A stretch of 17,971 nucleotides of DNA, taken from NCBI GenBank assembly GCA_047973085.1, contig JBKEBI010000053.1, forward strand, positions 1 through 17,971. The letters run 5' to 3'. Made by a program: the position numbers and the translations under genes. The notes beneath the pieces are model-generated. The model had not been told where the DNA came from. It did not search any database and saw only the letters and a program-made list of their open reading frames with translations. This document shows, in pieces, positions 1 through 6,930 of this stretch (position 1 is the first letter of the stretch; each line of letters begins with the position of its first letter). The DNA is from JBKEDG01 sp047973085 (GTDB lineage: Bacteria > Bacillota_I > Bacilli_A > JBKEDG01).

Positions 1-2
1 CA

Positions 3-77
3 ACTCACTGTGCTTCATTACCCGATGCAGTTTATCTAAATTGTCATAGTTCGCGTGAAAAAGAGTTGTTTTTATAA
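3..77 (+). CDS. Fumarate hydratase class I, alpha subunit, C-terminal end (partial)
   Basis: Only the last 24 codons lie in the window; the gene enters from the left edge and ends in TAA at 75-77. The translated tail contains LPDAVYLNCHSSREKE, which matches the usual C-terminus of the alpha subunit of two-subunit iron-sulfur fumarases and tartrate dehydratases (LPVAVNLNCHxxRxKE-like). The beta subunit follows within about a dozen bases, which supports the call. The alpha subunit carries the 4Fe-4S cluster that binds fumarate or malate. Tartrate cannot be excluded as substrate from this fragment, but the adjacent malic enzyme favours fumarate/malate. Confidence 0.8.
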   Translation, partial: THCASLPDAVYLNCHSSREKELFL

Positions 78-88
78 AGGATAAATAT

Positions 89-604
89 ATTACTACGCCA
101 CTTACTTATGAAAAAGTTAAAGATTTAAAAATGGGAGATTTTATATTTTTAAGTGGAATAATTTATACAGCAAGAGATGCAGCTCACGAAAGATTTGTAA
201 AATTGATTGAAGATGGAAAAGAGCTACCTTTTCCTCTACAGGATGCAACAATATATTATGTTGGGCCAACACCAACTAAGCCAGGACAAGTAATTGGGTC
301 TTGTGGACCGACGACTTCGTATAGAATGGATACCTATTCTCCATTGCTAATTAGTAATGGATTGAGAGGAATGATTGGTAAAGGCAAGCGTAATCCTGAA
401 GTTATTGAGGCTATGAAAAAATATCACGCTGTTTATTTAGCAGGTATTGGTGGGGCTGCAGCACTTACAGCTGACTGTATTGTGTCTCAAGAATTGATTT
501 GCTATGAAGATTTAGGAGCAGAAGCTGTTAGAAAGTTAGAAGTAAAAAATATGCCTTTAATTGTAGCAATTGATATTAATGGGAATGATATTTTTGAGAG
601 GTGA
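89..604 (+). CDS. Fumarate hydratase class I, beta subunit
   Basis: This is the beta partner of the iron-sulfur fumarase that interconverts fumarate and malate in the cytoplasm. Family-like segments include ITTPLTYEKVKDLKMGD, SGIIYTARDAAHERF, GPTTSYRMDTYSPLL, NGLRGMIGKGKRN and AGIGGAAAL. Homology starts near base 89, but the frame has no ATG, GTG or TTG between its upstream stop (56-58) and the ATG at 131. Starting at 131 would delete about 14 conserved N-terminal residues. The candidates are a rare ATT start at 89, about 8 bases after AAAGG (76-80), or an ATG lost by a one-base deletion near 81-84. I mark the ATT as the extent of homology (171 residues, a normal family length). The gene ends in tandem TGA-TAA, five bases before malic enzyme. 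Confidence 0.85.
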   Translation: MTTPLTYEKVKDLKMGDFIFLSGIIYTARDAAHERFVKLIEDGKELPFPLQDATIYYVGPTPTKPGQVIGSCGPTTSYRMDTYSPLLISNGLRGMIGKGKRNPEVIEAMKKYHAVYLAGIGGAAALTADCIVSQELICYEDLGAEAVRKLEVKNMPLIVAIDINGNDIFER

Positions 605-608
605 TAAA

Positions 609-1781
609 ATGAGCGACATATACAATGATGCATTAAAATTACATAGAGATCACATTGGGAAAATAAGTATTGTTTCCAAGGTTTTAGTGGAAAATAAGGA
701 AGAATTATCTCTTGCTTATTCTCCAGGCGTGGCTGCTCCATGTCTAGCAATTAAAGATAATAAAGAAGAAATTTACAATTTGACAGCAAAAGGTAATTTA
801 GTAGCTGTTGTTAGTGATGGAAGCGCCGTTTTAGGACTTGGAAATATAGGTGCTCATGCTAGTCTTCCAGTAATGGAGGGAAAAGCAGTACTTTTTAAAG
901 AGTTTGGAAATGTAGATGCATTTCCTATTTGCTTAAATACACAAGATACAGAAGAAATAATTAAAACATGCAAATTAATTGAGCCTTCCTTTGGAGGGAT
1001 TAATTTAGAAGATATAAGTGCTCCGAGATGTTTTGAAATCGAAAGAAGACTAAAAGAAGAATTAAATATTCCAGTTTTTCACGATGATCAGCATGGGACA
1101 GCAATTGTATGCTTGGCTGGTATTATTAATAGTTGTAAATTAACTAATAGAGATTTAGCAGATGTAAAAGTTGTGTTATTTGGAACAGGTGCTGCAGGTG
1201 TTTCAATTATAAATTTGTTATATGATTTAGGAGTATCAAATATTGTTGCTTACAACAAAGAAGGTGTTGTAAATACTGCTAATATAGAAAAAAGTGATGA
1301 GTATGTTAAAGAATTATTTAATAAAGGAATTATTACTGATGCAGCAGATAATATTGAGTTATTATTTGATAATGCCGATATTTTTATTGGAGTAAGCTCT
1401 GCTAATTTAGTAACAGAAGAGATGATTAAGAGGATGAATAAAAATGCTATTATTTTTGCGATGGCAAATCCCACGCCAGAAATAGCACCAGAAATAGCCA
1501 AAAAAGCGGGAGCTTTAATTGTGGGTACTGGTAGAAGTGATTACCCTAATCAAGTTAATAATGTATTAGCATTTCCAGGAATTTTTAGAGGAGCACTAGA
1601 TTCCAAAGCAAAAGCAATTACTGAAGAAATGAAAATAAGTGCAGCGTATGCTATAGCAAATGTTATTAAAGATGAAGAACTTAGTGCTGATTATATTATT
1701 CCTTCACCATTCAATAAGGATGTTGCTGTTGCTGTTAGTAAGGCAGTATTTGAAATAGCCAAAGGTGAAAAAAATGTTTAA
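609..1781 (+). CDS. Malic enzyme, NAD(P)-dependent, oxaloacetate-decarboxylating type
   Basis: A 390-residue cytoplasmic enzyme of the short bacterial class that oxidatively decarboxylates malate to pyruvate and CO2. N-terminal family motifs are LAYSPGVAAPCLAI (35-48), VVSDGSAVLGLGNIGAHA (67-84) and the lysine region MEGKAVLFKEFG (89-100). The metal/substrate region GGINLEDISAPRCFEIE (129-145) is followed by VFHDDQHGTAIV (156-167). The Rossmann motif is FGTGAAGVS (191-199), and the C-terminal part has AMANPTPEI and TGRSDYPNQVNNVLAFPG. The ATG at 609 has GAGAGGTGA just upstream. The frame stays open to 570, but that extension lies inside the fumarase gene. With fumarase upstream it forms a fumarate-malate-pyruvate route. 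Cofactor preference cannot be read reliably from sequence alone. Confidence 0.93.
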   Translation: MSDIYNDALKLHRDHIGKISIVSKVLVENKEELSLAYSPGVAAPCLAIKDNKEEIYNLTAKGNLVAVVSDGSAVLGLGNIGAHASLPVMEGKAVLFKEFGNVDAFPICLNTQDTEEIIKTCKLIEPSFGGINLEDISAPRCFEIERRLKEELNIPVFHDDQHGTAIVCLAGIINSCKLTNRDLADVKVVLFGTGAAGVSIINLLYDLGVSNIVAYNKEGVVNTANIEKSDEYVKELFNKGIITDAADNIELLFDNADIFIGVSSANLVTEEMIKRMNKNAIIFAMANPTPEIAPEIAKKAGALIVGTGRSDYPNQVNNVLAFPGIFRGALDSKAKAITEEMKISAAYAIANVIKDEELSADYIIPSPFNKDVAVAVSKAVFEIAKGEKNV

Positions 1782-2259
1782 ACGATTATTGATATTTACA
1801 TCTCTAATATTGATTTCTTGTTCTAGTGAAGAAAGTATTGAAGTTACAAATGATAAGCTTTTTAATGGCTATAGCTATCCGGTTGAAGGTGGGATAACTT
1901 CTACATATTCAAGTGATGATATAAATATCATTTTCTTTTACAATATAAAGAGTAGTAATTTATTTTCAATATGTTCAGGAGAGTTAGTAAAAATAGAGGA
2001 TAATGAGATTGAAATAGATTGTACTACAGGAGAAAAAATAGTATACTTTAAAGTTGAAAGTATTGATATAAAAGAGGATGAAAAAGTTCAGGCAGGAGAA
2101 AAAATAGGTAATCTAGAAGCAGTTGGATCTTTAGAAACTTCTAGATACAAAGTTAATATTGAATTTTATCTTGATAAAACTGATTTAAGTAAGTCTCTTA
2201 CGGATCAAGAATTTATTGATTATTTAAATATAGAAAGGGAAGATTATGAAAAAGAGTAA
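1774..2259 (+). CDS. Lipoprotein with a degenerate M23/LytM-like domain
   Basis: A 161-residue predicted lipoprotein. After a short basic hydrophobic leader comes the lipobox LISC, with Cys16 as the expected lipidated residue. The rest follows the plan of an M23 (LytM) domain: YPVEGGITSTYS at 34-45, then SGELVKIEDNEIEID, a YFKV segment and VQAGEKIGNLE near 105-115. The zinc-binding and catalytic histidines of active M23 peptidases are absent: the HxGxD region reads as FFYNIKSSN and the HLH region as YKVNIEF. It is therefore probably a non-catalytic surface domain. The ATG at 1774 is preferred over the in-frame GTG at 1765 because AAAGGTG sits six bases before it. It overlaps malic enzyme by 8 bases and the next gene by 14, implying translational coupling. 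Confidence 0.75.
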   Translation: MFKRLLIFTSLILISCSSEESIEVTNDKLFNGYSYPVEGGITSTYSSDDINIIFFYNIKSSNLFSICSGELVKIEDNEIEIDCTTGEKIVYFKVESIDIKEDEKVQAGEKIGNLEAVGSLETSRYKVNIEFYLDKTDLSKSLTDQEFIDYLNIEREDYEKE

Positions 2260-3496
2260 TGAAGAATTAGGATGGTTAGGATTACAATACATAGTACTGA
2301 TATTAATTCTATTTTTCATTTATGGAATAGTCAGGTACGATGATAATGTAATTTCTGGGTTTATTACAATAATAACTAGTACCAGTATTTTAATTACAGA
2401 CTATTTGACAATAGCAGGATTTAGTGCTACAATTCTTAATGTTATTTTAATTTTAGTATTTAATTTAGCGCTTTTAAAAATTAACAAAATAAAAGTTCGT
2501 GGTGTTACTTTTGCAGCATTTTTTACAGTATTTGGATTTGCTTTTTTCGGGAAAAATATTGTTAATATTCTTCCAATATATTTGGGAACATATTTATTTT
2601 CTAGATATGAAGAAGAGAAATTTTCTAAATACTTGGTTATTGCAATGTTTGCTACAGGACTTGCTCCTGTTGTTTCATTTGGGTTTGATTCTTCAATTTT
2701 TCAAATCTTATTAGGAATCTTATTAGGAATTTTATACGGATTTATAATTCCAACATTTTCTGCTCATGTTATTAGATTTCATAATGGTTACTCACTATAT
2801 AATATAGGTTTTGCTGGTGGAATTTATGCAATTCTTGTATATGGAATATTAAAAATTTTTGGAATTGAAAATACAATTATATCAGATTTTGAAACTAGTT
2901 ATTCACTAGAATTAAATTTAATAATCTTATTAATTTCAGTGATGTATTTAGTACTTGGATTTAGAGGGCAAACTAATAACAAGTCATATAAAAAACTACT
3001 TTCAATGAGTGGTAGGGCAGTAACAGACTTTACAATGATATTTGGAAAATCACTAACATATAAAAATATTGGTATTGTAGGAATACTTACTCTTATAGTA
3101 ATGATACTATCTAGAGTACCAACAAGTGGGATTGTGTTTGGTGCAGCATGTACTATTATTGGTTTTGCTTCTTTTGGTAAACATCCAAGAAATATTCTTC
3201 CATTAATTATAGGAGTTCTCATTGCTGGTTTTGCGGTAAATAGAGAAATTGATTCTTCGATTTTAATTATTGCAATGTTTTCTACAACACTTGCACCAGT
3301 TGCAGGGGATTTTGGAGTTTTTGCAGGCTTGATAGCAGGTGTAATGCACTACAGTATTGCAGTAAATACAGCCGATTGGCAAGGTGGTATGAATTTATAT
3401 AATAATGGATTTGCCTCAGGCTTTGTAGCAGCAATTATGGGTAGTGTACTAGATACGATAGATTTAAATAAATATTTTAGAAAAAGGGAGTGTTGA
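2246..3496 (+). CDS. DUF1576 family polytopic membrane protein
   Basis: A 416-residue integral membrane protein with roughly ten hydrophobic segments. It shows the signature pairs I associate with DUF1576: FGKNIVNILP (101-110) and FGKHPRNILP (310-319), AMFATGLAP (133-141) and AMFSTTLAP (343-351), and GYSLYNIGFAGG (181-192) and GMNLYNNGFASG (381-392). The two halves are therefore an internal duplication, as in many transporters. The function is unknown. Its place behind fumarase and malic enzyme makes a carboxylate-related transport role possible, but that is only inference. The ATG overlaps the lipoprotein gene and is preceded by GAAAGGGA. The gene ends in TGA, one of only two genes here using TGA as terminal stop. 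Confidence 0.85.
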   Translation: MKKSNEELGWLGLQYIVLILILFFIYGIVRYDDNVISGFITIITSTSILITDYLTIAGFSATILNVILILVFNLALLKINKIKVRGVTFAAFFTVFGFAFFGKNIVNILPIYLGTYLFSRYEEEKFSKYLVIAMFATGLAPVVSFGFDSSIFQILLGILLGILYGFIIPTFSAHVIRFHNGYSLYNIGFAGGIYAILVYGILKIFGIENTIISDFETSYSLELNLIILLISVMYLVLGFRGQTNNKSYKKLLSMSGRAVTDFTMIFGKSLTYKNIGIVGILTLIVMILSRVPTSGIVFGAACTIIGFASFGKHPRNILPLIIGVLIAGFAVNREIDSSILIIAMFSTTLAPVAGDFGVFAGLIAGVMHYSIAVNTADWQGGMNLYNNGFASGFVAAIMGSVLDTIDLNKYFRKREC

Positions 3497-3498
3497 AG

Positions 3499-3834
3499 AT
3501 GAACCATTTTGATAAAAAAATAGGTAAAATTATAGATGAACTAACAACATTTTTATTAAAGAAAAAATGTAATGATATAGAGATTAAAGTACATAAAGAT
3601 ACTACTAATACACAACTTACATTTCAATTTCAATTTAATAATTCTAAAATTCTTGAATTATTAGAAGAAACACTTAGTCAAGAACGAGATGAATGTATTG
3701 AAGAGTATGGTTGGGAACTACTTGGTGAAAATGATTGTAGTGGAGAATTAAATCTAGTAGGAATGTGTATGGATAGTTTTGATGTAGAAATCAATGATGA
3801 TATAGCCAAGATTTTTTTAACTAGAAAAAATTAG
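3499..3834 (+). CDS. Hypothetical acidic 111-aa protein
   Basis: I do not recognise this protein. It is soluble, with a predicted N-terminal helix (residues 1-24, FDKKIGKIIDELTTFLLKKK), then alternating polar beta-like stretches (NDIEIKVH, TQLTFQFQF), an acidic helix with LEETLSQERDECIEEYGWEL, and a C-terminal NLVGMCMDSFDVEI. Four cysteines are present but do not form an obvious metal motif. The ATG at 3499 has AGGGAG eight bases upstream; an upstream TTG and GTG in frame are too close to that site. It starts two bases after the DUF1576 stop and is the last gene of the operon, so it may serve the same pathway. Confidence 0.65.
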   Translation: MNHFDKKIGKIIDELTTFLLKKKCNDIEIKVHKDTTNTQLTFQFQFNNSKILELLEETLSQERDECIEEYGWELLGENDCSGELNLVGMCMDSFDVEINDDIAKIFLTRKN

Positions 3835-3896
3835 TAAATTATTAAGATAAAATATGGATTTTTATATATAATAGAAAATATGAATAGAATTAATTT

Positions 3897-3947
3897 AAAA
3901 CTAAAAGGATTAACTTTAAATACAAAAGCTAATCCTTTTAGTTTTTT
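3897..3947. terminator. Bidirectional intrinsic terminator
   Basis: A long perfect inverted repeat has arms AAAACTAAAAGGATTA (3897-3912) and its complement (3930-3945), with T-rich sequence on both sides. It lies between the end of the + strand fumarase/malic enzyme operon and the convergent - strand ferredoxin gene, and would stop both transcripts. Confidence 0.9.
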
Positions 3948-3997
3948 AATCTATGGTACTGAATTCAAAAATATGAGTTTAGTATCATAAACTGATT

Positions 3998-4168
3998 TTA
4001 TTGCATTTCAATAGCTTCAACTGGACACTCACCAACGCAAGCTGCACAATCAATACAACCTTCATTAACATGTGCTTTTCCATCGTTCATAGAAATAACT
4101 TCAACTGGACAAGCGCTAACACAAGCTTCACATCCAATACATGTATCTTCAATAACAAATGCTGGCAT
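3998..4168 (-). CDS. Ferredoxin, 2[4Fe-4S], clostridial type
   Basis: A 56-residue ferredoxin that carries low-potential electrons in the cytoplasm. It has two complete cluster motifs, CIGCEACVSACPVE and CIDCAACVGECPVE, in the symmetric CxxCxxCxxxCP arrangement of clostridial ferredoxins. All eight cluster cysteines are present. The ATG at 4168 is preceded on the - strand by AAAGGAGGT at good spacing, and a promoter lies about 30 bases further upstream. It is monocistronic, ends at the shared terminator at 3897-3947, and lies next to a decayed flavodoxin gene. Flavodoxins often substitute for such ferredoxins, so this gene may now carry that load alone. Confidence 0.97.
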   Translation of the reverse strand: MPAFVIEDTCIGCEACVSACPVEVISMNDGKAHVNEGCIDCAACVGECPVEAIEMQ

Positions 4169-4200
4169 AATCTTACCTCCTTTAAAAGTAACCTAGTAAT

Positions 4201-4229
4201 ATTATATTATTATTTTTTATTAAATTCAA
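4201..4229 (-). promoter_or_regulatory. Promoter of the ferredoxin gene
   Basis: On the - strand a -35 box TTGAAT (4224-4229) is followed by exactly 17 bases and a perfect -10 box TATAAT (4201-4206). Transcription would start near 4194, about 25 bases before the ferredoxin ATG. Confidence 0.75.
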
Positions 4230-4323
4230 GAGATTTAATTAATAAAAACACAATTTATGTAATAGTTTATTATAAATCGTGAAGATTACTTTTTAGAAAA
4301 AAATATTAAACATATATAATAAA

Positions 4324-4680
4324 GAAACGTTATATGTAATATATAAAAAGTCATTGGTTGAAATTCAAAATATTATAAATGCTAATGAAGATATAATAGG
4401 AGCTGCAGATTTAGTTTTATATGAAGAATAGTGAGATACTCAAGATGGCTTTTTAGAATACTATGAAGCTGAAATGAATGAAAAGGTATCTGGCAAAAGA
4501 GTCGTAATTTTGGGTTGCAAAGATAAAGCTTGTTTTTCAGGTGTGTTTTGTGAAGCAACTGAATTAATTAGAGATAAAGTAGAAGAGTTAGGTGGAATTG
4601 TTACTTGTGAGAACATAAAAATTGATTGAGAACCAGTTGATAGTGAAGATAAAATTATTGAATTTGTGGCTACACTTTAG
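4324..4680 (+). pseudogene. Flavodoxin pseudogene with three internal stop codons
   Basis: One frame carries clear flavodoxin remains: INANEDIIGAADLVLYEE, then DTQDGFLEYYEAEMNEK, then KRVVILGCKDKACFSG with VFCEATELIRDKVEELGG, then ENIKID and EPVDSEDKIIEFVATL. The frame is broken by TAG-TGA at 4429-4434 and TGA at 4627-4629, and ends in TAG at 4678-4680. The TGA at 4432 falls where flavodoxins have the conserved Trp of a (S/T)WGD-like loop (one change from TGG). The TGA at 4627 falls where KIDGEP-like sequences have Gly (one change from GGA). The N-terminal phosphate-binding loop is not recognisable, so the 5' part is lost. I saw no convincing start codon or ribosome site. The stretch 4169-4323 holds only the ferredoxin promoter. 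Confidence 0.85.
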
Positions 4681-4683
4681 AAC

Positions 4684-4722
4684 AAAAAAAGAGGCTTAGC
4701 AATATGCTAAACCTCTTTTTTT
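4684..4722 (-). terminator. Terminator of the pyrophosphatase gene
   Basis: The hairpin arms are AAGAGGCTTAGCA and TGCTAAACCTCTT, flanked by A and T runs. The single imperfect pair is a permitted G-U in the - strand RNA but a C-A mismatch in the + strand RNA. The hairpin therefore fits best as the terminator of the - strand gene that ends at 4721. Confidence 0.85.
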
Positions 4723-6736
4723 ATTTAAGTAATTCTAATATAATTCCACCATACTCTAAGAATATTGGGGCAAAAACTAAAGAAACAATTGTCATAAGTT
4801 TAATTAAAATATTGATTGAAGGCCCTGATGTATCCTTGAATGGATCACCTACAGTATCTCCAACAACAGCAGCTTTATGAGCATCGCTTCCTTTACCACC
4901 ATGCTTTCCACTTTCAATATATTTTTTTGCATTATCCCAAGCACCACCAGAGTTAGCCATGAAAATAGCTAGAACAACACCAGTACTTAATGCACCAGCA
5001 AGAAGTCCTCCTAATGCTTGAGGTCCTAAAAGAAGTCCTACAAGTAATGGTGAAGCAATTGCTAAAATACCTGGTAAAATCATTTCTCTAAGAGCAGCAT
5101 CAGTTGAAATTGATACACATTTTGCATATTCTGGTGTAGCTTTTCCTTCCATAATTCCCGGAATTTCTTTAAATTGTCTTCTAACTTCGGCAATCATATC
5201 ATGTGCAGCCTTACCAACAGAGTCCATTGTTAATGCGCTAAATAAGAAAGGTAAAATAGCGCCTATTAATAGTCCCACAACAACAGTTGGTTCAAGAATA
5301 TTAATAGCTTCAAGTTTTACAGCAAATGCATAAGAAGAGAATAATGCTAATGCAGTAAGGGCAGCAGACCCAATTGCAAATCCTTTACCTATTGCAGCAG
5401 TTGTGTTACCAACAGAATCTAGTTTATCTGTTATTTCTCTTACGCTTCCATCTAAATGGCTCATTTCAGCAATTCCACCAGCGTTATCAGCAACTGGTCC
5501 ATAAGCATCAATTGCGATAACGTTACCGCTAATACTAAGCATACCTACTGCAGCAAGTGCAATACCATATAAATCAGCAGCTTGATATGCAAGAATAATA
5601 CCTACAGCAATTGTAAGAATAGGCAATGCAGTTGACTTCATTCCTACAGATAATCCACTAATAATAGTAGTCGCAGCACCAGTCTCAGATTGTTCTGCAA
5701 TATATTTTACGTGCTTATACTCTTCAGCAGTATAAACTTCAGTTAAATAACCAATGATTAATCCCACTACTAATCCAATAATTATAGCTAAGAAATAAGT
5801 GAATGAATCAAACATGTAATAACTAAGACCAGCAGAAGCTAGTACTAGAATTGCTGATGCAATATATGTACCAGTTTTCAGTGATTTATGAGGATCAGTA
5901 TTTTCATCACCCTTAACAAAGAAATTACCAATAATTGAAGCGACAATTCCAATTGCAGCAAGAAGTAATGGGAATAATACATATTCACTTTCACCAATAT
6001 TTAATTGTGAAGCTCCAATACTAATACCAATTGTAATAGCAGAAATGATACTACCAACATATGATTCAAATAAGTCAGCACCCATACCTGCTACATCACC
6101 AACATTATCACCAACATTATCAGCAATAACTGCAGGGTTTCTAGGGTCATCTTCAGGAATTCCTGCTTCAACCTTACCTACAAGGTCAGCACCAACATCT
6201 GCAGCCTTAGTGTAGATACCACCACCAACACGTCCAAATAGCGCAACAGTTGAAGCACCTAGTGCATATCCTGTAATAACATCAGCTTCTTGGAAAATAA
6301 TAAATACAATACTAAGTCCTAAAAGACCAAGACCAACAACTGTAAGTCCCATTACAGAACCTCCACCAAACGCAATCTTTAAAGCAGCGTTTAAACCACC
6401 TTTACTTGCAGCTTGAGCTGTTCTGGCATTTGCATTAGTTGCAGCCTTCATTCCAATAAATCCAGCAATTGCACTAAACGTTGCACCTAGTACAAAACAT
6501 ATAACTGTTTCAATACCTAAAGTTATCCCTAGTAATACAGATAATGCTACTACTACAATTGCTAAGAATCTGTATTCTCTTTTTAAGAATGCTAGTGCAC
6601 CTTCTCTGATGTATCCAGCAATCTCCTTCATTCTTTCGTTACCTTCATCTGCTTTTGCAATCTTACTGTATAAAGTTATACTCACAATAAGCGCAATTAC
6701 AGCTATGGCAGGAACTACATAAATTATGTTTTCCAC
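4721..6736 (-). CDS. hppA: Membrane-bound ion-pumping pyrophosphatase (K+-dependent type)
   Basis: A 671-residue M-PPase that couples pyrophosphate hydrolysis to ion export; about 16 membrane helices are expected for the family. Catalytic loops are intact: GGGIYTKAADVGADLVGKVE (171-190), DNVGDNVGDVAGMGADLFE (206-224), GNVIAIDAYGPVADNAGG (404-421) and GDTVGDPFKDTSGPS (626-640). GNTTAAIGKG (443-452) has Ala447 and Gly450 where K+-independent enzymes carry Lys and Thr, so I infer K+ dependence. Glu224 lies directly after DLF, as in Na+-pumping K+-dependent enzymes, rather than one helical turn later as in plant H+ pumps. The start is GTG at 6736 with AGGAGG eight bases upstream. It is monocistronic with its own promoter and terminator. 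Confidence 0.95.
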   Translation of the reverse strand: MENIIYVVPAIAVIALIVSITLYSKIAKADEGNERMKEIAGYIREGALAFLKREYRFLAIVVVALSVLLGITLGIETVICFVLGATFSAIAGFIGMKAATNANARTAQAASKGGLNAALKIAFGGGSVMGLTVVGLGLLGLSIVFIIFQEADVITGYALGASTVALFGRVGGGIYTKAADVGADLVGKVEAGIPEDDPRNPAVIADNVGDNVGDVAGMGADLFESYVGSIISAITIGISIGASQLNIGESEYVLFPLLLAAIGIVASIIGNFFVKGDENTDPHKSLKTGTYIASAILVLASAGLSYYMFDSFTYFLAIIIGLVVGLIIGYLTEVYTAEEYKHVKYIAEQSETGAATTIISGLSVGMKSTALPILTIAVGIILAYQAADLYGIALAAVGMLSISGNVIAIDAYGPVADNAGGIAEMSHLDGSVREITDKLDSVGNTTAAIGKGFAIGSAALTALALFSSYAFAVKLEAINILEPTVVVGLLIGAILPFLFSALTMDSVGKAAHDMIAEVRRQFKEIPGIMEGKATPEYAKCVSISTDAALREMILPGILAIASPLLVGLLLGPQALGGLLAGALSTGVVLAIFMANSGGAWDNAKKYIESGKHGGKGSDAHKAAVVGDTVGDPFKDTSGPSINILIKLMTIVSLVFAPIFLEYGGIILELLK

Positions 6737-6776
6737 TTTAAAATCCTCCTATTTATATATATAATACACAATTTTT

Positions 6777-6805
6777 ATTATAACATATCCTATTATATGA
6801 AACAA
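6777..6805 (-). promoter_or_regulatory. Promoter of the pyrophosphatase gene
   Basis: On the - strand, -35 TTGTTT (6800-6805), a 17-base spacer and a perfect -10 TATAAT (6777-6782). The -10 box is about 40 bases upstream of the GTG start, leaving room for the AGGAGG site. Confidence 0.75.
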
Positions 6806-6883
6806 TATTTAATAATAAATTTAGTAATAAATGACTTTTATTGATGATATTATATTTAATACTAGTTAAAATGTTAAAAAATC

Positions 6884-6912
6884 TTTTCAAAAGCCCTTTT
6901 TTTTGATAAAAT
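6884..6912 (+). promoter_or_regulatory. Possible promoter of the murC operon
   Basis: TTTTCA (6884-6889), a 17-base spacer and TAAAAT (6907-6912) precede the first gene of the envelope operon. Transcription would start about at the ribosome site GAGAGGAG (6919-6926), a very short leader like that of the ABC operon at 11521. The -35 box is weak and other AT-rich hexamers nearby could serve instead. The rest of 6806-6930 shows nothing else I can name. Confidence 0.4.
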
Positions 6913-6930
6913 TGTATTGAGAGGAGTGGA

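Noticed and set aside
4001..4282. A 93-codon + strand ORF opposite the ferredoxin.
   Set aside because: It is the shadow of the ferredoxin gene; the - strand has all eight cluster cysteines, a ribosome site and a promoter.
4429..4629. In-frame TGA at a conserved Trp of the flavodoxin remnant, suggesting TGA = Trp recoding.
   Set aside because: A TAG lies next to it and another TGA replaces Gly. Intact genes here use TGG for Trp, and TGA properly ends the DUF1576 and fumarase beta genes, so the standard code fits.
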